Shown piece after piece: positions 1-11,645 of a stretch of DNA of 64,000 bases (positions are counted from its first letter, which is position 1; each line of letters starts with the position of its first letter). The DNA comes from Rhynchonema sp. JSB1_4. Taxonomy: Eukaryota; Nematoda; Chromadorea; Monhysterida; Xyalidae. The notes beneath the pieces are model-generated. The model was not told the DNA's origin, ran no database searches, and saw nothing but the letters and a program-made list of their open reading frames with translations. Made by a program: the position numbers and the translations under genes. The stretch is from NCBI GenBank assembly GCA_030248065.1, contig JASAMV010001632.1, forward strand, positions 22,528 to 86,527, read 5' to 3'.

Positions 1-3000
1 GACATCGAGCACGAGCCGTCGCGAATGTTCCTGGTGCACGAGGTGTTCGGCGTGGAACAAGCCGACAGCATTCTGCCGTTGACACGCGTCGTTGGCAAAT
101 GCGCCGTGCTACATCTCAAGGATTTCTGCTCGCGTCAGTTGTTTTCCAGCATTTTGATTTTATACTTTGGCAGAATGACTGTCCAATAAGTGAATTGGCC
201 TGAATTGTTGCAGTGCGTCCAACCGAGCTGCATGAGCGTGACATCTATGTGGTGCAGCACAAACTGCCGGGCAGACCCGGCGACGTGCACACCAATTTGG
301 CATGTTCCCTCACAAATCCGGCGCCCGGAACGACCTCTCAGTCAGACTCGCAGGTAAGTTATCACAAATCTTTTGCTGATTGTCCCGCAAAACTTGTGTA
401 ACGGTGTGTGTTTTGAGGGTGAGGAAGACATCGGCAGTCCCCAACCGTCGCAGTACCCACCGATGCACGAGTACGCCGTGAAACGACTGCAGAAACTCAA
501 GGTCGTTTATCATGCGCAAATTGTGTACTCAGTTTTTTGTGGTAAATAATGATGGAATTACACTATGTTCATTTCAACTGCAGGTTTACAAGCTGAGCGG
601 TGCCGTTATCGATGATGAATTTTACCACTTCAGCAAATCAATCGCGCCCGGAAAGGTTTGTCTGTTTGTCGTTCAAATGTTCATTTCTTATGATGCGACG
701 TTTCGCCCATTTTTCAAAGCGGTGTCTTTCTTGACTGAAAATGCGTCGACAGTTTATAAACAGCGTCGCCAGCATGCTGGCTGTAGCTCAGCCGAGTCAG
801 TCAGCTGGGGTCTTTTATTTTGTATTGATCCGTTTTTTGCGCCCGACCGCCGATGTGTGCAGCAGCAGCGATCTGGTGTATTTAGATGCCAACATGCATA
901 AACGCGTGCGCATAATGTGAGAACATACATTGACACTGCGTGAACCACCAAGACGCTTGCACAGCTATTCCGGTGTGCTCCTGTTTCTATTTTCGACACA
1001 ACTGTAATAGTTGATAGGTACCTTTTGGCTTTATTGTGCTTGTGCTTACCAACCGTGACCGCTTGGCTTGGCGTGTTAGCCAATGCTGCTACAAGCTAAA
1101 GTGCTAAGGCACTGTAATTGCACACGCGCCTGACGTGATTTTATGCTAAACGCCGCACTATGTTGCGCACATGATGCTTATTCGCAGCATCTCTGTGTGT
1201 GAATGAGACAAGAAGCCGCGACCTTCTGTCGCGTGTGCGTGAGCGGCTAATACTCTCATGCCGTGCCATACAACGCCACCTTCGTTTGGTGTTGGGTAGT
1301 ACAGCTAGCAGCAGACACCCAACGTTCTATAATCAGCTGCGGTTATGTGCACATACAGTTGGCTTGTGCTGCTGTTTGAATGCTCGCTTTCTGACAGTGT
1401 TCTCATGGGTTCAGTCAAGTACTACTGCTGCTACCTACGTACACAGCACATTTACACGTCTGGCAGCCAGCTTGTGGTGCACACTGCGCGCCCCTGCCGT
1501 CACTCACCAGCTGATCCTTGCTGTCTGTGTGTGGTCGAAGGGGGCCGACTAGTTGTATGATTCTGTCACGTTTATGTGTATTCCGCATCCCAAAACAATT
1601 CGCAACTTTTTTCGCCAGTCCAGTCCCACACATCTGCATCTAAATTAAAAGTGCCTGATTTTGCAAGGAACCCTCGCCGTTGTTGATGCAAGCGGACACA
1701 ACGGTGGACTCGGACACAATTAACAGCATTATGGAAGGACAGGACGACACATTGAATGTCAGTGAATTGGACTTGTCGTTGGACGCACGATCGATGAGTC
1801 AGGTGTGTGATCACGGCAACATTACAGTTTATGTGCTCTGCCGCATTTGTATTCACACATTGTCGTCGCCCATGCTGATTCTAAAGTGAACGCGGGACAA
1901 TTCATTGTGACAATCGTGTTTGGTTGAAAATTATGATCAATCTTTTGTGTTTCGGTTGTCATGAGAAGACTGCTGGCTGAGTGAGGGATCTTTTGGATTT
2001 AATTTAACCGAGTATTAAAGCATTTTTACGGTCCATCACAACGAACCAAGGATGTTTTTACTCTCACGATTATGTTGCTGCAGGAAGATCACGATCGCGA
2101 ACAATGGCTGGCCACACAACCCAAGATCAACAGTCGATCGCGCAGTGGATACATCCTGTTCAGTGCTGAAGTGAGAAAGAGGGTGATGGCCGCTCATCCG
2201 AACATGGGATTCGGCGAAATCAGTCGCACTGTCGGTCAGGAGGTGGGACGGTCTCTCAGTTCTTTGCTTGTCCTTTTCTCTCCTTTTCTCCGATTTTAAC
2301 AACGTCATGATCGTGTTGCAGTGGAAACTTCTGCCGGATGACCAAAAGAAGGTGTACGAAGAGCGTGCGAGCTTGATAGCGAAAGAGAGAGAGAAGGCCG
2401 ACAAACTGCAACCGCCGTCAGCCAAGGGTGCACCCGGTCAGGTACTGGTTTGGTGCTGCAGATGGCAGGCGTGCGATTGGCAGTTTGAGACCAATGATCT
2501 TTTGCTCGATCACGTTACCACGCATCACACAAGTCAGATACGTGAGTCAGTCATTTTATTTTATTGATGCACCTGTACAATATTCTAAGATCGTGCAGTG
2601 CCAAAAATTGATGGCAACTAATTTAGCATTTTAACAATTGATTTGCTTCTCAGATGATGGTGGCGAGAATCAGTACGTATGTCTCTGGAATACATGTGTC
2701 AAATATAAGAAGGATGGAAAGTGAGCTATTAGGTTTCGCATTAAAGGTATTGTTTCTCGCATCGTCAAGCGCTTGTCGATTGTCTTGCAGACCATTCCCG
2801 TCGTTGCCTCGTTTGCATCGACATTTGAAAGAGAAACATCTGCATCAAGCCTACAAGTTCATCTATCCGAATCAGCGCAGCTGGTAAGCGCGATTTCGTT
2901 GTTTAAAAACTAAGATTTCATGGTATTGGCCCAAATTCTCGCAAGAGCCATCGCCACCGGGGGCGGTTGCGCCCCCAAACACGATGATGACAATTTTCTG

Positions 3001-5473
3001 CTGGTTGACCTCAATTCTTTGCGTGCTTACGCGAACATCAGGGTTGTACAGCGCACGCACGCTTTGGGAATAAAAAGGAATTTGCGCACCGAGGTGGAGA
3101 ACATTCTTATGTCAAATACTCTGTTTCGCAACAGTCCTGGTGGCGGTGGCGCTTTCGAGAATTTGAGCCATTCTGTACATTATACCACTTTCGCTCCTTT
3201 GCAGCAACTACATGGACGTGGCATCGGCTCGGCCTCCATCAACGTCGACATCATCTACACAACCTCAACCGTCCCCTGGCATGCAGCAGCAGCAGCAGCA
3301 GCAACAACAACAACAACAACAACAACAGGTGCAGCAACACATGTATCAACAACAACATCCACAACAGTACATGCACCAACAACAATATGTGCAGCAGCAT
3401 GGAGGTAAGATCACATTGCTATTTATTGGTGAAAAGTAGTAATGGAGATAACACATAGTGTTTAGGCCAAATCGTTTACCAACAACAACCACAAATGCCA
3501 CCCAACCAAGCATACGTGCAACAAGGTCAACCACAACAACAATACTACCATCCGCAACAACAACAACAACATCAACCGAATGTGGTTGTGCAGCAGCAGC
3601 AGGTCAGCAGAACTCAGTAAAATACGTCAACGATCTGTTTTGCACTTGCTTATTTCTTTCACAGCTGCCCCACCAGCCACATCCTCAAATGATGCAACAA
3701 CAGTCAGGGCAGGTGCAGATTGTGCAAAGACAGTTGCAGCAATCGGCACCCGGTTACGCGCAATCACCTGTCGTCTCGCAACAACCCAGCACTTCTGGAG
3801 GTACCCGCCATTAGGTTTCACCCAGCCCCTGCTTTTGGCCATTTCTAATTCTAATTGCAGCACTGAATCCGACACCGTCCGTCCCACCGCCCCATCCCGA
3901 CCCCGGAACCATCGTCGTCACGGCACAAACACCCAAACAGCCCGTCTTTGTTGCACCACCCAATTCACAACAAGTCCAGCGGGTGCTTCACTCAGAGGTG
4001 TACTTACGGTGAGTCACGTGGCCTGGTTTTGCTAGTGAAACGAATGCTAGTCCAATTCCATGCTGTTCCGCCGACACCTGCTCGGACCGGTAATTAGGTA
4101 TCAGCAGTGATTTTGGCTGTTTCAACAGGCGGGCGAGCTGCCATGTCTGGTATATCATCAATAAAAAAGTTAGATCCAGCTGCATGTGGTATCGTCCGTC
4201 ACCGTCAGCCGCACCACCGTTGTATTTGCAGCTACATTGAGAACATGTACAAACATCCCGAGCAGACGTCAGTGTCGCGTTGGGAGCAGAGCACCTCCAA
4301 TCGATCGACGCAGGTCGCGATTCCCAAGGAAAAATTGGCACAAGTGTCCACTTGGTAAATCGTTTTGCGTGAAATGCAAACCTGATGTTTGTTTGTTTTA
4401 TTGCGTCCGCACCAATTCAATAATACGTCATAAAAGAAGATTTAAATAAAAGAAGATTAAGTGCAAGAACCATAATTACACGACCGGGTGTGGAATTTAC
4501 GGACATGAAAATAAACACAAAATAGGTTGTGAAAGTTACGGGAATCAAAAATAAATACGAAACCAGACACGAACGAGTGAGAAGGTGGACGAAATCACGG
4601 ACAGACAGACAACATGCAATCAGAAACTAAATGTATGCAGAACGCAGCGCCACAACAATGTACAACGGCGAAACATGCATGCAACACCGACGGTGAGGAA
4701 CACTGCAACGTTTAAAGAAATCTGAAAGCAGTCGGTCAGATTGTCCATTTTTGCTTTCGCGATCCATCTTTTTCCGCGGTGGCAAGGCCAGGCGCTCAGG
4801 AGGACCATCGCCCTTCGCGCATTTTTCCATAGACCAGCAGAGATAGGTATCAAGGGGTATGCCGATACCCGATAGCCGATACTTGGAAAATGCCGATAGC
4901 CAGTAGTCCATGAAAAAAGCCGATACCCGAAGCCAAAATATCAAGAAAAACACCGTTTTTATAGCAAAACTGAAATTTTTGGCAATCGTCGCGCGGGATT
5001 ATTTTGAGATGGATGGCCACTGCTACAGATGGAGCACTGCGCGCAACAATTTTTTTCATAAAAATCGTGCGCTTTTGTTGTGTCATGCAACATGAAAGTA
5101 GCTCGCACCTACATTTGAAATTTTTTCTGGTCGATAAACATCCCTATAGGCCAGTAGTCCAATGTGGTGCCACTCGGGGTGCCTGCTTGCACATCTTTGG
5201 TTCCGTCGGTTTGGGAAATGTTGGTTGACGTCGTTGGCCGACAATGTCATTGAACACGGCGGCATCGGCGGTGATAGCGCGCACCGCGAACACGTAACTT
5301 CAAGCCCGCTCAAAGCCTATGTCACTTCAGTGTATTTCGAACTTTTGTATTTATGTAGGTTGCCAAAAGATGTGCCAGAGGAGGACGTAGCAAACGCACT
5401 GTGGGGACTTCGTGATCACATGTTGAAGGATTCACTGCAAATCCAGCGAGTGCTTGATGCTAATGAATACTAA
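1..5473 (+). CDS. PBRM1: Polybromo-1 (PBAF chromatin-remodelling subunit), 3' half
   Basis: The protein reads open from base 1, so its 5' part (bromodomains, first BAH) lies outside the window. Visible in order: the end of a BAH domain (VVGKCAVLHLKDFCS, then RPTELHERDIYVVQHKLPG and KLSGAVIDDEFYHFSKSI); an HMG box at about 2086-2400 (SGYILFSAEVRKRVMAAHP, then WKLLPDDQKKVYEERA); two C2H2 fingers (CRWQAC...HVTTHH and CLWNTC...HRHLKEKH); a long Gln-rich region at 3207-3800; and the conserved C-terminus (VLHSEVYLRY, then DVANALWGLRDHMLKDSLQIQ). Domain order and tail match polybromo-1, the targeting subunit of PBAF SWI/SNF complexes in the nucleus. The terminal exon (5359-5473) is joined across a 1,004-nt intron (4355-5358); the split Trp codon TG|G restores the frame. 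The finger pair lies between the HMG box and the tail. Exon boundaries are my reading of GT-AG sites. Confidence 0.9.
4840..5170. repeat. Repeat with GCCGATA words in the last polybromo intron
   Basis: The words GCCGATACCCGATA, GCCGATACTTGG, GCCGATAGCC and GCCGATACCC recur between 4860 and 4930. The same words (GCCGATATCTG, GCCGATACCCGG) reappear at 21190-21290, so this is a dispersed family. CAGTAGTCC occurs at both 4901 and 5152. I could not fix the ends or a target duplication. It accounts for the large size of this intron. Confidence 0.45.
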
Positions 5474-6562
5474 ACGTTCGTCTTTTGTTGTATTTCTGTA
5501 TTTATTCGATTATGATTGGTTGTTCTCATCATCATGCTATCAACTTTATTGAATTGTTCTTGTAGCATTTTCTGTTTGTTTTTGGTTTGTGACCATGCGA
5601 ATAATCTCTGTTGTATAGTCCAGCCACCAGCTCATGAGACGACTTTTTTAACCGGCCGCCCAAAACCTCAAAAAAAAGGGGGGGGGTCCCCCTGGCGGCA
5701 GTTCACAAATTTGGGAGCAAAGGGATTTTCGACGGGGGGGAGTTTTTTTAAAATCTTTTTTTTTTCTTTTTTTCCGACCCGGGACCGACTATGTCCCCCC
5801 ACCCCACCTTAACTCAACTCCTCTGCTCGTGTCTTGCTTGCTTAAGCATTACGAGTATGCGCATTTCAATGGTTGTCTGTCATGTTTTCGTTTTTTACTT
5901 TTTCGTTTTGTAGTTTGACCATTTTATCTTATTCGAGCGATATTCTTTGATACCGATCTGCTGTGCAACCAAATAAACATGTTTTGTTTCATGTCAACTG
6001 GCGTAAACGTTTTCGCTGTGCATTGAGTAAAAGTGAACAACCCATTTCTGGCAACTTTATATCTGAACTCGTCACTGGAACAGGAATGTGTCGGTACATG
6101 AATAGCTCATATCTTGAAACAACGCCTGCAACAGATTATCACTTTTGATTAGATAATAGCTAAAATAGACCGTGTTACGTACAGTTAAGCAGTTAGGGTT
6201 TCACGAATTACCACAACACCACTCGGATTTGTTCACCAAAACGATTTAGGGGCACACAACGTTCAGGTATGAAATGATGACCTTCAGACTAGCATTTTCT
6301 GGAAGATATAATACAGCGTGTGTCAAACCTATCGATCATAAATTATGAGGGCAGACGAATCACAAAATAGACAACCATATGGACAATAATAAATAATCAC
6401 ATCACAATCAGCCCACAAGTTACCGAAAGCATCAAAGAATAAGCGATTAATGGTCTGTTTACAAAATCAATTCGACATGACTACGACAATAATGATAACG
6501 TTCTCTTGGAAATATCATGGAGCACACCGTACTGGAAAGGGGCGCTTTTCACGAGATAAAAT
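5474..6562. other. Intergenic, between convergent 3' ends
   Basis: This lies between the polybromo stop and the V-ATPase d stop. Bases 5660-5810 are a low-complexity A/G/C/T-run stretch. The rest is AT-rich with no supported gene, and no hairpin or RNA gene was seen. Confidence 0.5.
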
Positions 6563-8902
6563 CTACAGAATCGGAATGTAATTATCGATTTTGGCGCGAT
6601 GTCGTTGCGCAATGCACTCAGCGATCCAGATGATGTTTCGCTGCTCTTGTTCCTTCAGTTTGACAAACGCGTAGAACACACCAAAATGGAATTGGCGCAT
6701 GTATGCGTTCAGGTTTAGTTTCACCTGCAATAACCAGTAACTATTGCGTATTCAACAAAATAGAATCAAGACAACAGACAAAGAGTAGCATAAGAACTTT
6801 AATAAACCTCAAACTCGAAAAATTTGTCCTCCAGTGTCTTGTCACCGGCGTTTGGACCAGAGCCGTCGAACAGCGGTTTGTAGTCCTAAATTACGAAAAA
6901 AATCCATGTTTAGTAAAACTGCAAAAGCCAATCAAAATTACACTACTTTAACATGACTACTTAAAAATATTCAGTAAAACGTCCACAAAAACCGAACAGC
7001 AAAAGCAGGTCCCGCCGAGACTTGAACTCGGATTGTTGGATTCAAAGTCCAAAGTGATAACCATTACACCACGGGACCAACGACAGCCGCGGCGTTATAC
7101 GTGCATATAAAACACAGCACACAGATAGCGTGTGTGTTTGTGCACTGGGCGCGTGTGGCTTGCTGGCTGTGTGTTGTGTTGTGGCTGTGGGCTGCACGCT
7201 ATAACGTATGGCTCGCCTTTCTCAGGCAGGGTTAACTACACACATGTGAACTTATTGATTTTGGCCACGTTTCTGATGCACAAAACGTTTTCGCTGGCAC
7301 GAAAGGATCTTGGAAATAAAAATTGGAACCTTATGTTGTTATATTTTCAGAAAATAGTTTTGCTTAGCCGAAGCGCGTAATGTAAATCCGCATGTGTAAA
7401 AAACCCAGCAAGAAACTACAGAGTTATCGCACACAAAAGCACAAAACGAGAACGATAAAAGACGAACGCACGGCATAATAGTCAGCGATCTGTCGCACTT
7501 GCTCATAGTCGTCGGCACGCGACAAGCCAGCAAGTCCGACCGGGTACAGATGACCACAACGAGGGTACAACTTGGCACGGTCATCCTTGGACAACTCTGT
7601 GTCGAACGAATTGATCGTGATTATAATCGAACGACGGTCGGCTTCGAACTGCAAAAATCGATCAAACACTGCCATTTGTGGTACGGTGTAGTAAGTTTCT
7701 AATTTTGTTGCCTCATGCATTTTTACAGACGCAGGAAAACTCCCGTTCGAAGTCGAGGCAGGCCACAAACTCAACACACAGTCAACAAGCCACGCAGCTG
7801 ACACAGACTTCGAACGGGAGTTTCCCTGGGTCTGTAAAAATGCATGAGGCAACGAAATTTGAAGTTTACCTACCATACCATAAAGCAATAAACTGAAACA
7901 CTGAACAAACCGCGAGTATTTCGCCCATCACTTCGGCCGTGGTGCCGCCCATCGCGTTGCAGAATCGTGCGAAATCTTCAAGATAGGCCTGAAATGTTGG
8001 TTGTGCTTGGTTTTGCCAGTACGCGAACAGAACAACACGTCAGAAATCAGAAAACAAATCACTGACTCGATAGAGCGTGTTGCGGATGATCTCGACGTTC
8101 ATTTCGTCCAAGTCCTGTTCGCTAATGCAGTCAGAAAAATACGGAGCTGAAAAAAACAGATCAAAGTTATGACAAGTACAGTTTATGATTGTGTACAGCT
8201 TCACATAATGAATAATGATAATGCAACAGCAACAGCAGTGATGTGAGAGCAGCAGAACATGGCCGACCAAGCGGTGTGTCAACGAGCACGGCGTTGTACA
8301 ATTCGGCCGGCGTGGACGCGATGTGAATGGCCTCCATTTGTTCGAACGATCCGAGTGGATGGCATTTGGAAATCAATTCGTTAATCGGCCTTTGATGCAG
8401 CGTGCCGGTGATCAGTAGAATGATGTTGTCGATCATGTACGAATAACTGCAACATTCTCAATTTTAGGTAAAGTAAACGATAAGTCGTCAAGCTAAATGT
8501 GAGGCAACCAACGTGACATAATCCAAAAAGGTCGACAGCGGCTCCATTGCGTGATTGCGCAGATGATTGAATTCGGTCACCATTTTCTCTTTCAATCTTT
8601 CGTCAATGACCGCAACCGTGATTGGACCGGGTTCGTTCGCCAGAAAGTTGCCATAATCGGTCGACTGCAGATGCAGTTTGAGATCTGAAACAATGCGCGT
8701 AAATGTGTGTCCATCTCACACCCGCAGTTTTTTTTAGCAGAAGCAGAGTAAATCAAGTAATTTTTGTGTGGGACCAACCATCAAGCGTTTCACATTGCAC
8801 CAAGTTTGCATAATCCGACTGCGTCAATATGCCACCCTTGAATCCACGAACGAGAGCCTCCAAGTACCCGTGGTCGATATTGAATGTCAGGTCGCCCATC
8901 AT
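6563..8902 (-). CDS. ATP6V0D: V-type H+-ATPase V0 subunit d
   Basis: Subunit d links the rotor shaft to the membrane c-ring of the vacuolar proton pump on endolysosomal and plasma membranes. From the start (ATGATG at 8902): [20 protein letters not shown] and [14 protein letters not shown]; then [17 protein letters not shown] and [16 protein letters not shown] (about 8440-8300); [20 protein letters not shown] (8146-8070); [19 protein letters not shown] (7990-7915); [20 protein letters not shown] and [16 protein letters not shown] (7650-7474); [20 protein letters not shown] (about 6880-6810); and the terminal exon 6724-6563 ending [11 protein letters not shown]. All blocks occur in the family's order, so the gene looks complete and functional in at least eight exons. 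Introns hold a tRNA gene and an inverted repeat. It is transcribed divergently from the trifunctional enzyme gene about 2.7 kb away. Confidence 0.93.
7007..7078 (-). tRNA. tRNA-Gln (anticodon UUG)
   Basis: The reverse complement starts GGTCCCGTGGTGTAATGG and ends GGGACC plus a discriminator base. The acceptor stem pairs GGTCCCG with CGGGACC. The anticodon arm is TTGGA-CTTTGAA-TCCAA with TTG at 7043-7045. The T arm contains GAGTTCAAGTCTC and has a normal B box. It closely matches animal tRNA-Gln(UUG). It lies inside an intron of the V-ATPase d gene on the same strand, with its own internal promoter. Confidence 0.95.
7701..7862. repeat. Inverted repeat in a V-ATPase d intron
   Basis: The left arm (about 7701-7755) contains GTTGCCTCATGCATTTTTAC and ACTCCCGTTCGAAGTC. 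The right arm (about 7806-7862) contains their reverse complements with a few mismatches. About 50 nt of loop separates them. It lies fully inside the intron between the GGTTAE and FEADRR exons. It resembles a fold-back MITE; no clear target duplication was seen. Confidence 0.7.
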
Positions 8903-10190
8903 TTTGCTGGATTCTTGTCACTGATGTCGTTGTGGTGTGGCGCAAATATCCGTATCCGTACCGTGTCCAGTTCTCAACAGTCTGCCACTGTCCGACTTGT
9001 TCAAGTGCAGAAATTTTGGAAACTGTCTTGTTTGAAGATCTGGTCTTGTGCTCTGCCGTTAAAAGTGTGAATGTGGTGGCCCAGTCTGAAACAAAAAGAA
9101 GCGTTTACATTTTGTGCTGTACAATGCAAGCACTACCATCAATGTTTACCGTATCTTTGTCAACATCTGTGAATGTGAAACATCAGTTGTGAGTGTGAAA
9201 GTCGGGAAACACAAACAGCAGGGGTTGACTGCTGAGTGAGTTCAGATTCCACAGTTGCATTTTTTGGAAAAATATACCGCATTGCCCCGACAGAAGGGTA
9301 CCTTTCTATTTCCAAATGGGTTGAAATACACAGGCCTTTTCCATTGGGGCATGGCATGCCCTGTGGAGCATGCCCTTGTTATTTTTTCAAAAATATTTTG
9401 TCCCCAAGAGTCCAAGACGGTGAAAATCTGACATTTTACACCAGAATATGCTGTCGCTAATGCGCTATTGATCCTGGGTAAAAATGAGTAAACTCAACTG
9501 TCCCGCTTCCGTAAAGGCAGTCTACGGGAGGTTGTCACTCAGCCCCCGAATACCGTAACCCACCGTAATTTTGATCTGCAAGGATCGTGTCGAGACCATT
9601 TAGTTTTTTATCTATGTTTTGCGTGTTAGCGCCAACACCAACCAACATTTCGAAGTTTTGGTGATCGACGCGCACGATGACAATTTCCAGCTTGCTGCCG
9701 CTAATACACGTGTCGATAAGCAGCGATCAGCATGGGTCTCGCAACGATCTCGCTTGCGGGGGGTAACGGCATCGGGGGGCGGGGGGAAACCCCCCGTCAG
9801 CCTCCTTTACGCATCCTCCCGCCGGCAAGGGAAAATGCAATGCAATAAATTGTTGGTGCGGTGGTGAACCAATCATAACGGTATCCTAACCAATCAGCAT
9901 GCAGAAAATTCAAATTTTACTCTTTCTCTTTAATTTCGGGCCGCCATTTGAAGAAAGCCACAGCCCGAGTATCTGTCACCGGCAGAGATTAGGATCGGGG
10001 CCCGGCCCGATTGACCAAAACTCCGGCCCGGCCCGATTTTGGGGTCAAAGGAAAAAATGGTCCAAAAATGCCAAAGTTTGCAAAATTATAGTTATGGTTA
10101 TGGTCATGTTGACGGGATCTAGCAATTTGACAATTCAGGACTGGCCAAAAACCAGGACAGACAAGTGCGAGGTTTATGACCATAACGATG
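8903..10190. other. Intergenic, head-to-head promoters, with a CGGCCCG repeat
   Basis: This is upstream of V-ATPase d. No gene is supported. Bases 9982-10050 carry CAGAGATTAGGATCGGGGCCC followed by repeated CCGGCCCGGCCCGATTTTGG. The same repeat occurs in inverse orientation at 26237-26315. Bases 9770-9800 contain short G/C runs. Confidence 0.5.
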
Positions 10191-10973
10191 CAGTGTAGTT
10201 CCTGGGGGAGGCGGTCCCCTCGGGTACGCTATCTCCCCCTCACGTGGTACACTTTCCCCCATCTCCCGCTCCGGGTACACTATCTCCCTCAATTTTTGCC
10301 CAAGAGAGGCATCTGTTATGCCTAAAATGGGCATTTTAGGCCTAAAATGTGTGATTTTAGGTCAGTGTTCTTAAAAATCCCCAAAATACCGTTTTTATGA
10401 AGAATTTTTCAAAAAGGGCAAAAATATGTCAAATTTTCTACCTCAAAAAGTGACTTTTTCTTGAATTTGGGTCTTCCCCCCGCCCCTCCCCCACGGCGGG
10501 GGGGGGGCCCACCATCCTGTCCCTCCCCGCCCGGCGCGGCGTCCCCCCCCCCCCCTGCCGGGGGGGGCCCCCCGGGGGGGGGGGGGGGGGGGAACCCAAA
10601 CCAAAACCCCCCCTTTCCCCTCCCCTAAAACCACCCCCATACCCAACCCACCCCCCACCCCAAACCCCACAGCCCCCCACCCCCCCCCCCCCGCCCCCCC
10701 CCCCCCCCCCCGCCCGCGCCCCCCCCCCGCCCCCCCCCCCCCCCCCCCCCCCCCCCCCCACCCCCCCCCGCCCGCCCGCACCGCCCCCCCCCCCCCGCCC
10801 CCCCCCCCCCAGGAACTACACTGGCCGTCACCCAACCCCCCTATTGTCGGAAAAAATTACCCAAACCCCTAAATATTTGGCCATAGCTATCTTACCGTAA
10901 CATATTGTACTTTGGCTTCCGTGGAAGTCTGGGTGGGTGAACTAACCGCCTCGCCGGACTAGGAACTACACTG
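10191..10973. mobile_element. Non-autonomous hAT-like DNA transposon, 8-bp TSD taacgatg
   Basis: The element begins CAGTGTAGTTCCT and ends AGGAACTACACTG, an exact 13-bp terminal inverted repeat. It is flanked on both sides by taacgatg (10183-10190 and 10974-10981). An 8-bp duplication with CA...TG ends is the hAT signature. There is no transposase ORF. The left third holds repeated GGGTACACTATCTCCC-like words. The middle (10470-10815) is almost pure C/G with runs over 20, which may be unreliable sequence. Apparent Gly-rich ORFs there are composition artefacts. Confidence 0.88.
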
Positions 10974-11645
10974 TAACGATGATGACTACAGCGAGATCTC
11001 ACTGCAGTTTAAAAGTTGTTCAAACGTCACGCATAAAAAATATTGATCCCGCTAAGCAAAAGAAGAGAAAAAACGAACGCAGCATCGCACGCACGTGCCG
11101 TGCTGCCTGTGCTCTGCTCTGCGCTGGCCTGGCCCTGGTCGCCTCTGCACACTTTTACACATGCTGCGCACCGTATACAGCTTACATTTGGCAGCGGCAC
11201 ACGCAAAAGTTGTCAACGCCACATACAAGAAGGCAACCAACAGCGGAGCAAATCCTGTGTTTCGCATCCTGAAACTGTGTTTCAAATGACAGTAAACTTT
11301 TAACCAGATTGTTAGACCGCTCGCTGTTTGATCTCAGGTGCGGTGCAGCTGAGTTTCATCTCAAAGTTGGCGCCCACAACGTGTGTGGGATCGGGATCGT
11401 CGATAAGCCTCCATCCAGCTCGAGACTGAGCGCGACGGGTTGATTTGACTGACATCGACATCTGTTTCGAACAGGGAAGGTGCACCAGGATATCGAACAA
11501 TGTCACTGTTTGTGCCAGGTGAGCAAAAATTAGACTTGGCAAAAACCATTGTGTAAGCTGTGATTTACTCCTGCGTGTTCACTGAATCTGGTCATCAGCT
11601 GGTGGACGTCCGTTGTCATCCGCGATCCTGGTATTCTCTCGAGCC
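10974..11645. other. Upstream region of the trifunctional enzyme gene
   Basis: No separate gene is supported. A 5' exon with the mitochondrial presequence of the next gene may lie here, because the first ATG I can place (11646) leaves almost no presequence. In-frame codons continue upstream of that ATG. Confidence 0.4.

Noticed and set aside
3280..3600. CAA/CAG tract as an expanded microsatellite artefact
   Set aside because: It is in frame with flanking polybromo exons, mixes CAA and CAG, and Gln-rich linkers are plausible there.
10438..10835. Long Gly-rich open frames on the minus strand
   Set aside because: They are produced by C/G homopolymer runs inside a hAT-like element; no coding signal.
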